21,295 nucleotides of DNA from a virus, in the IMG/VR virus record IMGVR_UViG_3300034012_002475, positions 1 to 21,295 of that record; one strand, written 5' to 3'. Shown one piece after another: positions 14,309 to 21,295 of the stretch. A model generated the notes under the pieces. The model was not told the DNA's origin. It made no database searches and worked only from the letters and a program-made list of their open reading frames with translations. The translations under genes were made by a program, and so were the position numbers. Positions within the stretch are counted from its first letter, which is position 1. Each line of letters starts with the position of its first letter.

Positions 14309-17300
14309 TTAGCCCCGTGATGCGTTACGTTCGAGTTGATGCATGAGCGCATACATCTTCTTAGCTCCTTTGCGGCGGTCACCACCTCCTGCCCCACGGA
14401 CAGCCTTAGCGGTCATGACAAATTCGCCGTCAGAAAGCATCGCAGGGATGGAGTCCGAAGTCGCGGTCCCCGGTCCGTCAATTTGACCCGTGCGACGAGG
14501 ATATCCGCCTGCGCCCAAGGAAGCAATGCCTCCCATGTTTCTTTGGACAACGCCGCCAGTTGGCGTCTTGGGAATAGTCGAGATACCACCAGAGGAGGCC
14601 ACGGGCCGCGGAGCGGCAACCGTGACGCCAATATCCCCAGCAATTTTGCGAATCTGCGCCTCAATCTCAGGGAGGGACAAGCCGCTGTCCCGCCAGTAGT
14701 TCAAGCCGCCGGATTCAGCATCGCGGTTTAGGACGCGACGATAGATGTCGTTGATCTGCTGCTCACGCTCGTTCGTGACTGGGGCGGCAGCGTAGTCATA
14801 TCCCACCGGAGCTGTGGAAGAAATGGTCACGGGCCGCGAGACGTCGGCCACCGGCACATTCTGGGGAAGGGTCAGCGGCACGCCGATGTCCCCGGCGATT
14901 TTGCGGATCTGAGCCTCAATCTCAGAGATCGACAAGCCGGAGCCCGCCCAGTACTTCAGGCCTGCCGTCTCCGCGTCGCGGTTGAGGATGGAGCGGTACA
15001 GGTCGTTGATCTGGCGCTCGCGATCTGTCACAACAGGAGCAGCGGAATAGTCGTAGCCCGCCGGAGCCGTGGACGAAATGATGATGGGCTTGGTTGGCTC
15101 CACCGCCGCCACATTCTGGGCAGCAATCCGAGGCAGGCCGGAAACCGGGTCAGGACGCGCGCGTGGCTCGACAAACGGCACCGTAATGGGCTTCATCACC
15201 GCCTCGGGCGCCGGGGCCTGGGCAGCGGCCTGCTGTGCCAGATACCGCTGCCGCTCAGGAGACGCCAGCATCATGCCGCGGATGTCTTCCATCGACAGGT
15301 TGTACTGGGGGCTGCCAAATGCCATCAGGCCCGCTACATCAGGATCGCGGCCCAAGAGGCTGCGGTAGCTGCCTTCGATCTCCGCCAGACGCTCCCCAGT
15401 GGGGAACTGCATCGGGGCACGCCGAGGCATGGGGGACGGAGGCATGACCGTGGCCCGGGCCTCAGCAGGAACCAGCGAGGCATAAGGTGCAGTCGTGTTG
15501 TACGGGGCTTCCACGCTGGGCAGCGACGTCACCGGCTCATTGCGGCGTGTCTGGGGGTTGTACTGGTAGCCGCCCAACAGCCCCTGGTTGACCACGCCGT
15601 AGTACATATTCTGCGCGGCGGGGGAGTACATGTTGTAGCCGCCGACCGTGGGCGTTGCCACCTGGGTGGTAGGAGCCGCGGCAATTCCGACCTGGGTCAG
15701 TGGAGCAGTGGCCGCAGGCGGAGCAGAGGCAACGGTACCCACTGCCGGAGTTTGCAGCGCAGCCTGCTGACCAATCACAGCAGCGGAAGGCAACGTCTCG
15801 CCGCCATTAGAAAAATGCTGCACTTCCCCGCCATGGGCATAGCCCGGGGGAGGCAGAACAGAGCCGCCGTAGTAGGTCACACCAGGGAGGTTCTGGATGT
15901 AGTACTGATACGGGTTGCGGGCCAACAGGTCGCGCGCGGAGCCCGGGCCGCCGGTGAAGAGATCCGAGTACGGGGACTTGACCTCGCGCTGCTGGAAACC
16001 GCCAGTCAGGCCCATGATGCCCAGGCCTGCAGCGGCCATGGGGCCGTAGCTGCGCATGATCCCGGGTGTCATTTGGCCGGTAACTCGCTTGAGCGCATCG
16101 GCATACGGCATCCGAGGATTCTTGGCCATCAGGTCATTGACCTTCAGATCAATCGCCTCTTGACTGGCTCCCTGGGGCAGGAACAGATCAGACACGCCCT
16201 GTTTGAACGTCTCCCAGCTCGCGGGCCCTTGACCAAGGCCCAGACCCTCGCCGATCGTCTTGATGGACTGGCCAACAGTAGGAACCGCACTCTTTGCAGA
16301 CACAGCCTGTTGGACGGCATCGCCCCCGGTAACCGCGGTGCTCGCCGGTGCTGTAACCGCCGGAGGGGCAACAGTTCCTACGCTGGGAACCCCCGAAGTC
16401 GTCGCACGTTCGACGGCCCTGGCTTCCCCAAAAGAATCCGGCAGGAGATCGTATTTATCCGGAACATTTACGGCAGCCGGAGCTTGCGATCCGGGCATCG
16501 TCGGTAGCTCAGGTTGAGAGGGCAAAGACGGCCCCGCGGCTTCCGTATAGACCTTGGCCGGCGCGTCAAAGAAGTTGGCGACCTTGCCTACCTGCGTCTG
16601 GAACGCCTCCTTAGCAGTCATTTCAGCGGGGCCGGTCAGGGGCATGTCCCCAAACAAGGCTGCCCCTGTGCCCGCCGTGATCCCCGCGACAGCGCCTGCC
16701 TTCAAAGCATCGCGGACGCTGCCACCTGCTAACAGGGTAGAGCCTGCCGACCCCACAAAGCCGCTGATAGCTGCACCTGCCGCGGTCCCCGCTCCGACCC
16801 CTAGCATCGACGCTGCGGCCGGCCCCAAAAGGAAGCCCAGTGCCACCGTCGTGACAATCCGGCCCACCGTGCTGCGGGTGAACTTCTTGACGGCATTGCC
16901 AATTTTGCTGAAGACTTTCTTCAGGAAGAACTCAGGCAGCCCCGTCACGGGGTTCACGGTCCCCGAGCCGCCGCGCTTCTTCAGCATGCGAGCTTCAGCA
17001 GGCGTGATGTGCGCCAGCATGGTGTCGCCGTTGCGGCCGTAGGAGGCCAGGGCCTTGGCAATAGGCTTGAGCTCAGCAATGCCGCCTTTGGCAAAGGCCT
17101 GGGGGCCTGCAGGCTCGCCGCGGAGCTGGTCCACGGCCACGTTCAACGCAGCGAAGAACTCGGGATCAAACTGCTCAGGCAGGATGTCGTCCGTGACGCC
17201 CTGTGCAAGGTATTTTTGCTTGATGGCCTCGTAGTTCTCGGGGTTGGCCAGAACCTCGTCCACCAGTTGGTTGATCAGGTCCAGGACTTCCGCCGGAACG

Positions 17301-17509
17301 TCCATTTCCTCCAGCGCCTGCTTGAACTCAGCAACCGCCTGGGGGTCAGCTTGGGAGGCACTAGACAGCAGCTCGTCAGAAAATTCCTTGGGGGAAACGG
17401 TCTGGCGAATTTGGTCAAAAGCGGCCATCTGCTCGGGGCTGATGGCCGCTGATGCCGCTTGTTGGCTCATTTCTGGCAAAGCCATGATCCCTTGTTGAGC
17501 AGTGGCCAT
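14309..17509 (-). CDS. Large putative virion protein with glycine-zipper segment and DUF4214-like repeats, 1066 aa
   Basis: Modular protein. Residues 1-130 are helical and acidic. HITPAEARMLKKRGGSGTVN (167-186) continues into PVTGLPEFF (187-195), a motif I recall from phage virion proteins. A hydrophobic Gly/Ala segment (215-285, e.g. IVTTVALGFLLGPAAASMLG) could insert in a membrane. A long Pro/Ala/Thr linker region (325-700) contains HGGEVQHFSNGGE (559-571). Three DUF4214-like units follow, at about 705-760, 808-877 and 893-962, each with a YRxxLxRD core (YRSLLGRD, YRSILNRD, YRRVLNRD). The C-terminus has GPGTATSDSIPAMLSDGEFV (1012-1031), which resembles tape-measure and other phage tail proteins. 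DUF4214 is otherwise known from secreted and surface proteins. Role in ejection or tail architecture is inferred. Upstream GGGA gives a moderate ribosome binding site. Confidence 0.8.
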   Translation of the reverse strand: MATAQQGIMALPEMSQQAASAAISPEQMAAFDQIRQTVSPKEFSDELLSSASQADPQAVAEFKQALEEMDVPAEVLDLINQLVDEVLANPENYEAIKQKYLAQGVTDDILPEQFDPEFFAALNVAVDQLRGEPAGPQAFAKGGIAELKPIAKALASYGRNGDTMLAHITPAEARMLKKRGGSGTVNPVTGLPEFFLKKVFSKIGNAVKKFTRSTVGRIVTTVALGFLLGPAAASMLGVGAGTAAGAAISGFVGSAGSTLLAGGSVRDALKAGAVAGITAGTGAALFGDMPLTGPAEMTAKEAFQTQVGKVANFFDAPAKVYTEAAGPSLPSQPELPTMPGSQAPAAVNVPDKYDLLPDSFGEARAVERATTSGVPSVGTVAPPAVTAPASTAVTGGDAVQQAVSAKSAVPTVGQSIKTIGEGLGLGQGPASWETFKQGVSDLFLPQGASQEAIDLKVNDLMAKNPRMPYADALKRVTGQMTPGIMRSYGPMAAAGLGIMGLTGGFQQREVKSPYSDLFTGGPGSARDLLARNPYQYYIQNLPGVTYYGGSVLPPPGYAHGGEVQHFSNGGETLPSAAVIGQQAALQTPAVGTVASAPPAATAPLTQVGIAAAPTTQVATPTVGGYNMYSPAAQNMYYGVVNQGLLGGYQYNPQTRRNEPVTSLPSVEAPYNTTAPYASLVPAEARATVMPPSPMPRRAPMQFPTGERLAEIEGSYRSLLGRDPDVAGLMAFGSPQYNLSMEDIRGMMLASPERQRYLAQQAAAQAPAPEAVMKPITVPFVEPRARPDPVSGLPRIAAQNVAAVEPTKPIIISSTAPAGYDYSAAPVVTDRERQINDLYRSILNRDAETAGLKYWAGSGLSISEIEAQIRKIAGDIGVPLTLPQNVPVADVSRPVTISSTAPVGYDYAAAPVTNEREQQINDIYRRVLNRDAESGGLNYWRDSGLSLPEIEAQIRKIAGDIGVTVAAPRPVASSGGISTIPKTPTGGVVQRNMGGIASLGAGGYPRRTGQIDGPGTATSDSIPAMLSDGEFVMTAKAVRGAGGGDRRKGAKKMYALMHQLERNASRG
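14624..14833 (-). repeat. DUF4214-like repeat, copy 2 (residues 893-962)
   Basis: This encodes a 70-residue unit beginning PVTISSTAP and ending IAGDIGV. It aligns without gaps to copy 1 with 52 of 70 identical residues by my count, at an 85-residue period. Confidence 0.8.
14879..15088 (-). repeat. DUF4214-like repeat, copy 1 (residues 808-877)
   Basis: This encodes a 70-residue unit beginning PIIISSTAP and ending IAGDIGV. The core INDLYRSILNRDAETAGLKY matches INDIYRRVLNRDAESGGLNY in copy 2, pointing to a recent internal duplication. Confidence 0.8.
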
Positions 17510-17540
17510 GATTTATCCCGAGAAAAAGGTTGAAGTCATT

Positions 17541-18908
17541 TTATTGGGTCAGGTCGTAGAAGGAAAGCGATCCGACCACGTCACCTGTGGTTGCGCCAGA
17601 TACGGTTCTGACGGCCACGGTATAGATGTCGCTGACCCCGGCAATCGTCGCGCCCAGTTGCAGGTCAAAGTTGTAGCCCGTAGCCGCGCTTGTGTTCCCA
17701 ACGCCACCCGAGCCGGTTGAGGTCACGTAGTCCGTCTGCACGATGGAGCCTCCCGTGGTGGCCGTGGCTGCTACATCAAACTCCACATTGGAATCAGTCG
17801 GCACTGCCGTCCACGATGCGGCGGTCAGCGTCGGGTTCTTGATCAGCGCCACTTCATAGTTTTGATTGGTCGTGGGCAGAACTTGAACCCGGTTAGGCAG
17901 CACAACAGCGCCCGTGCGCCCCGCAGCAAGCCGGATGGAAACGACGGGCAAGAAAGTAGAGCCAATGGTGCCCAAGACTGTAGTGCGTCGCGCCACATGG
18001 TCAATCGAGGTCTGCTCAAACCCGCCTTCGGAGATGACCGAGCAGCAGATCGCCTTCATCGAAGCCGCCACCGCAGCCGTCGTGGTCACAATCTCATAGC
18101 GAACCGGCAGGATTGCCGTGGTCATGTAAACATTGGTGATCTCGTTGGCGTTGTTAAACGTGTGGCAGACGATGTACTGGCCGTTGATGATGAAGCCGCA
18201 CCGGACTGATCCGACGCCAAGCCATTCAAAGTCCATCCACAGAATCTGTGCCTTGGACGGGTCGAGCGTATAGCCGGAGGCTCCTGTGCCGTCCAACTTG
18301 TCGCCGTTCCAGTCATCTTGGTTTACGGTGCGAGCATTAGAAACAGAACCGGTGACGTAGGAGCGCAGGACAAAAGAATAGACGCCATCCACGCGCTGGA
18401 AGAACACACCGTTCTGGTCGTTGTAGTACCCCACCCGCTGCGTGAGGTTCAGGCTCATGCTGCTGTCCATCACGAAGGTGGCAAGCACCAACAAACCCTT
18501 CCCAGGCTGATACGGGAACGAACGATAGGACTGCCGCAAGACAGAGCCAACACCGGCCCCGGTGACTTCCATCTTGACTGCCGCTTCGTTGGACAGGAAC
18601 GTCGTCGTGCCCGTGCCGGTCGTGGAGACATCGAACTGGTTGTCTGCGGCGTAGCGGTTCTGGCTGTCGAAGAGCGTGTAGGGCTGACTGACCCGCAGGC
18701 GCCCAAAGGCATCCGTATTGGTGCCTCCAATAGAGATTGGGATGGGGGATGGTGTGGTCACAATTTGCCTCAGCAGTGCGTCAAGCCGGTTGAAGTACAG
18801 ACGCAGGACGTTGTTGAACTGCTCGTGGTAACGCGACTCGTAGTCCCGTGGGGCCAGAGGCAGGTTGGGAGGCGCAGGAACGATTGCATCTTCAATGATG
18901 AAGCTCAT
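17541..18908 (-). CDS. Putative virion structural protein, 455 aa
   Basis: Beta-rich structural protein. The N-terminus (PAPPNLPLAPRDYESRYHEQ, 11-30, then FNNVLRLYFNRLDALL, 31-46) matches a helical leader I recall on many phage tail or particle proteins. It is followed by TDAFGRLRVSQPYTLFDSQN (65-84), another widespread phage structural signature. The remainder alternates beta strands and polar loops rich in Thr, Gly, Ser and Val, with no catalytic motif. It could be a tail-fibre-like, decoration or nozzle-associated protein; the sequence does not settle which. The ATG overlaps the stop of the 620-residue gene by 4 bases (ATGA), with AGGA 9 bases upstream, so it is coupled to that gene. Confidence 0.82.
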   Translation of the reverse strand: MSFIIEDAIVPAPPNLPLAPRDYESRYHEQFNNVLRLYFNRLDALLRQIVTTPSPIPISIGGTNTDAFGRLRVSQPYTLFDSQNRYAADNQFDVSTTGTGTTTFLSNEAAVKMEVTGAGVGSVLRQSYRSFPYQPGKGLLVLATFVMDSSMSLNLTQRVGYYNDQNGVFFQRVDGVYSFVLRSYVTGSVSNARTVNQDDWNGDKLDGTGASGYTLDPSKAQILWMDFEWLGVGSVRCGFIINGQYIVCHTFNNANEITNVYMTTAILPVRYEIVTTTAAVAASMKAICCSVISEGGFEQTSIDHVARRTTVLGTIGSTFLPVVSIRLAAGRTGAVVLPNRVQVLPTTNQNYEVALIKNPTLTAASWTAVPTDSNVEFDVAATATTGGSIVQTDYVTSTGSGGVGNTSAATGYNFDLQLGATIAGVSDIYTVAVRTVSGATTGDVVGSLSFYDLTQ

Positions 18909-20767
18909 CTACGACCATCCTGACGAATGTCGATCCGCGGTGCGCCAAGCTGCCACGTCGTGCCAAGTTGATTGGAGTCGATCTTGAAAATCATCTGCCG
19001 ACCACGCACACGGGTATAGATCTGCCCGGTGAACTCCTCGGTAATCACGTACGTGTTGCCTCTGACCACGGGCTTGCCTGAGCTGTCCACGGCCCCGGAG
19101 CCAGAGTTGTACAGCCCGTAGAGCGTCATGTTGACCGTGGCACCGCTAGCGGTAGAGTTCTCGAACGTAATGTCGGGCAGCATGCGCCACACGAACCCGA
19201 AGTTGTGGCCATCGCCGATATCGAATTCAGACGACGAGATGTACGCATTGATGGCGGTGGCAGTGCCTGTCTCGTTGTTGTCAATGCCCTCTTCGTGGTT
19301 GACGATGTTGCTGCTGTAGGTTGCCGCTATCGGGAAATCACGCAGGCCCGAATCAAGCCACGCGGTCCGCGCTATCGTGCCGTAGTACCAGATGCGCTCA
19401 AGGTAGTTGTAGACGACATAACGATCAACGGAAAAGGAGTTGGCCGAACAGTAGAACCACCAAACCTCGTTGAAGCCCTCGTTTGTGCCCGCAAAAACTT
19501 GAGCGCTTTGGGAAGAGTTGAAGCTACTAAACACGTAGCGGCGCACATCGCAGGGCAGCGTTTGCACGCGGCCGTCGTAGGCGTAAAACTTGTCCACGCC
19601 CATCCAATACACAACGCCGGAGCCGATGGCCGCAGCGTTGGGGCCGACGATGGAAATGTTGTCCCCCAGTAGCTGGGCGCCCCACACAATAGGCGGCCCA
19701 AGATATTGCAGCGAGTACAGCGCGGAGTCCGTAAACACCACAATTTCCTGGCGAGCTTGGATGGCCGTAACGATTTCGGAGCCAGTAGACAAGCGCAAAC
19801 TGCCCGCCTGATTTGTGGCAGCGGGCGTCCAATCAAGAGGATCTTCTTGAGCCGACCACCTGATTAGCATGGGGTCAAGCGTCGATGAGCCGTAGTCGGT
19901 AGAGCCAAGCGCAAACACAAACCGGTTCACGTCGGACACAAAAACCACGTTTTGTTTTGTCGGGACATCAGATGCGCCGACAGCGGTCGCCAAGTTATAG
20001 CCCCTGACACCTACGCCTGTCGTGGCATCCCAGTAATACAGGCCACCGCCACGGGGGCCGAACACCAAGTCCTCGCCCCAGTTCTTTTGGCTCCACAATT
20101 GAATTGCAGTGTTGGAAGTACCACCAACGCCCCAGGTTCCAGAGCCCCATGCACCCGCGCCCCATCCAGTCAAAGGAATGGCTGCGGCTGAACCCGTGTT
20201 TAACTGATACGCGGCAACCACCGCTGCACCGCCTCCTGGCGAGCCGGCGATTGCCGTTGCATTTGGCGTGACCGAGATGGTGATCGTGTAGGTGTCAACG
20301 GTCAAAACAGTGACCTGAAACTCCTGGTTCAGGACGGCCGCGGTTACGTTGGTGCCTACGCCGCCAATATCAACGGCACCGCTAAAGGTCACGTAGTCGC
20401 CGGTAAGGCACCCATGTGCCACATCCGTTACCGTCACCACAGGGGAGGCCGTCAATGCAAACGGATTGTTAAGCGTGGCTGTGGCGCGGATCGGCGTAAC
20501 GTCGTAATACTGGCCCCCTCGCTCAATGTAGAACTTCAGGTTGGTGCCGACACCAAGCAGATTAAGGTTGCCAAGCGTCACCCAGTTCCACAGCGACCGG
20601 CACACTCCCAGGAACGTATTAGACGAGATGCGGGACCACCCGCCAATCTTCTCGGGCGTGCCCTGACGGAAGCGAACCTTGTCGCAGTCATACCACCCGC
20701 CTTCTGACGTATATCGCGTGTTCTCGCGGTTGACTCCGGGCTTAAACAGGATTTTCTGGAGCGGCAT
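18905..20767 (-). CDS. Putative tail nozzle / DNA-stabilisation-like virion protein, 620 aa
   Basis: Large beta-rich protein. It starts with KPGVNRENTRYTSEGGWYDC (9-28) and KVRFRQGTPEKIGGW (30-44), a signature I associate with a phage structural family often labelled tail or stabilisation protein. The middle and C-terminal parts contain repeated short beta motifs with aromatic turns (NVVFVSDVNRFVFALG, 273-288; VVYWMGVDKFYAYDGRVQTL, 385-404; RYVVYNYLERIWYYGTI, 449-465), consistent with a beta-propeller such as the nozzle proteins of short-tailed phages (T7 gp12, P22 gp10 by role). Residues about 105-168 look like an inserted small beta domain resembling the FCCH-type insert seen in some phage proteins. 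ATG 20767 is preceded by AGGA at about 11 bases. The structural role is likely; the nozzle assignment is inference. Confidence 0.8.
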   Translation of the reverse strand: MPLQKILFKPGVNRENTRYTSEGGWYDCDKVRFRQGTPEKIGGWSRISSNTFLGVCRSLWNWVTLGNLNLLGVGTNLKFYIERGGQYYDVTPIRATATLNNPFALTASPVVTVTDVAHGCLTGDYVTFSGAVDIGGVGTNVTAAVLNQEFQVTVLTVDTYTITISVTPNATAIAGSPGGGAAVVAAYQLNTGSAAAIPLTGWGAGAWGSGTWGVGGTSNTAIQLWSQKNWGEDLVFGPRGGGLYYWDATTGVGVRGYNLATAVGASDVPTKQNVVFVSDVNRFVFALGSTDYGSSTLDPMLIRWSAQEDPLDWTPAATNQAGSLRLSTGSEIVTAIQARQEIVVFTDSALYSLQYLGPPIVWGAQLLGDNISIVGPNAAAIGSGVVYWMGVDKFYAYDGRVQTLPCDVRRYVFSSFNSSQSAQVFAGTNEGFNEVWWFYCSANSFSVDRYVVYNYLERIWYYGTIARTAWLDSGLRDFPIAATYSSNIVNHEEGIDNNETGTATAINAYISSSEFDIGDGHNFGFVWRMLPDITFENSTASGATVNMTLYGLYNSGSGAVDSSGKPVVRGNTYVITEEFTGQIYTRVRGRQMIFKIDSNQLGTTWQLGAPRIDIRQDGRR

Positions 20768-20782
20768 AGCGGTATTTTCCTG

Positions 20783-21286
20783 TCAAGACAGAAAAAGGGC
20801 AATCTCGGCTTCACGGCGTTTTACCAGACCCGGCAGGACTTTGCCACCACCCATCGTCCACTGGCGGAAGGCGTCTGCCGCCCCGTCCCAGTCGTCGCGG
20901 TTGGCCCGCATCCTGATCTGGCTGCGCTGCAAGTTACCTAGCCCTGCATTGAAGGCAAAACTGACCAAAGCGTCAAAAGAGCCTTGACGGCCAGATACGC
21001 CGGAAACAAGTCGAAGAACACCACGTTCAAAAGTCCCGACATCATCACGGAATAGTTCGTCGATCTCCGTCTTAGTCCAGACACGGTTGTCCTCCGGCTT
21101 CAAGGGGAACTCGTTGCGGAGCATCCCGGTGTACCCTTCCTTGCGGATGACCGGGAGCCTGATCTGCTCTTGGTACAGGACATGGCCATAGCCAATCGTC
21201 CAAATGTGGGCAGGGCAAAGGTAGGGTTTACTCCTAAACCCCTCATACTTGTGCATGAGGTCTTCGCCCGCCTTGCTCAGTTTCAC
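20783..21286 (-). CDS. Endolysin, GH24 (T4-type) lysozyme, 167 aa
   Basis: Muramidase that cleaves the MurNAc-GlcNAc bond of host peptidoglycan at lysis. The catalytic pattern E-8 aa-(D/C)-5 aa-T is exact: E15 in KYEGFR, C24 in YLCPAH and T30 in WTIGYGH. The C-terminal part has SFDALVSFAFNAGLGNLQRS (103-122), AADAFRQW (136-143) and GLVKRREAEIALF (153-165), all typical of the family, and the length is normal for it. No N-terminal hydrophobic SAR or signal segment is present, so export would need a holin, which is not in the window. The start is GTG 21286; an in-frame TAA two codons upstream excludes a longer protein. It is the first visible gene of the leftward structural block, 15 bases before the 620-residue gene. 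Confidence 0.92.
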   Translation of the reverse strand: MKLSKAGEDLMHKYEGFRSKPYLCPAHIWTIGYGHVLYQEQIRLPVIRKEGYTGMLRNEFPLKPEDNRVWTKTEIDELFRDDVGTFERGVLRLVSGVSGRQGSFDALVSFAFNAGLGNLQRSQIRMRANRDDWDGAADAFRQWTMGGGKVLPGLVKRREAEIALFLS

Positions 21287-21295
21287 TTCTTACTC

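Noticed and set aside
1-21295. tRNA genes, CRISPR arrays, insertion sequences, attachment sites
   Set aside because: I saw no cloverleaf-like sequence, spaced direct repeats, transposase or integrase. A tRNA scan was not possible by eye with full certainty.

Overview
The window looks like part of the genome of a tailed double-stranded DNA bacteriophage, or a prophage of that kind. The evidence is tight gene packing with 1-14 base overlaps, no ribosomal, tRNA or metabolic genes, a block of replication enzymes, and a long single-strand block of virion-type genes led by an endolysin. By eye the G+C content is clearly above 50 percent. The proteins resemble families common in phages of aquatic proteobacteria, but the host cannot be identified from this stretch. 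Several large, low-complexity, glycine-zipper proteins follow a nozzle-like protein, which suggests a short-tailed (podovirus-like) virion. That is inference; no capsid, portal, terminase or DNA polymerase gene lies in the window.

Left part (1-4891, minus strand, read right to left): a 111-residue conserved phage protein (GTG start), a coiled-coil protein, a 253-residue conserved protein with an acidic stretch near its C-terminus, an archaeo-eukaryotic-type (AEP) primase, an 80-residue protein, and a UvrD/Rep-type SF1 helicase cut by the window edge. Centre (4892-7151): an 83-base divergent intergenic region carries a perfect palindrome that can serve as the -10 element on both strands. It is followed on the plus strand by a SNF2-type helicase and an overlapping Cas4/MGME1-like PD-(D/E)XK nuclease. 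Together these form an early DNA replication and processing module.

Right part (7208-21286, minus strand, read right to left): GH24 endolysin, a 620-residue nozzle/stabilisation-like structural protein, a 455-residue structural protein, four large putative internal virion or tail proteins (1066, 433, 673 and 1071 residues), a 126-residue Dps-like ferritin-fold protein, and a 52-residue Lys/Ala-rich basic protein. The genes are nearly contiguous and probably form one late transcript. That transcript meets a rho-independent terminator at 7095-7119, placed inside the 3' coding end of the convergent nuclease gene.

The most interesting points are: the Dps-like protein, whose ferroxidase-type residues have exactly the Dps spacing, translationally coupled to a histone-H1-like basic peptide; the terminator embedded in coding sequence; the symmetrical divergent promoter; and tandem DUF4214-like repeats inside a virion protein. 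No intergenic stretch exceeds about 100 bases. I saw no tRNA, CRISPR array, insertion sequence or attachment site.
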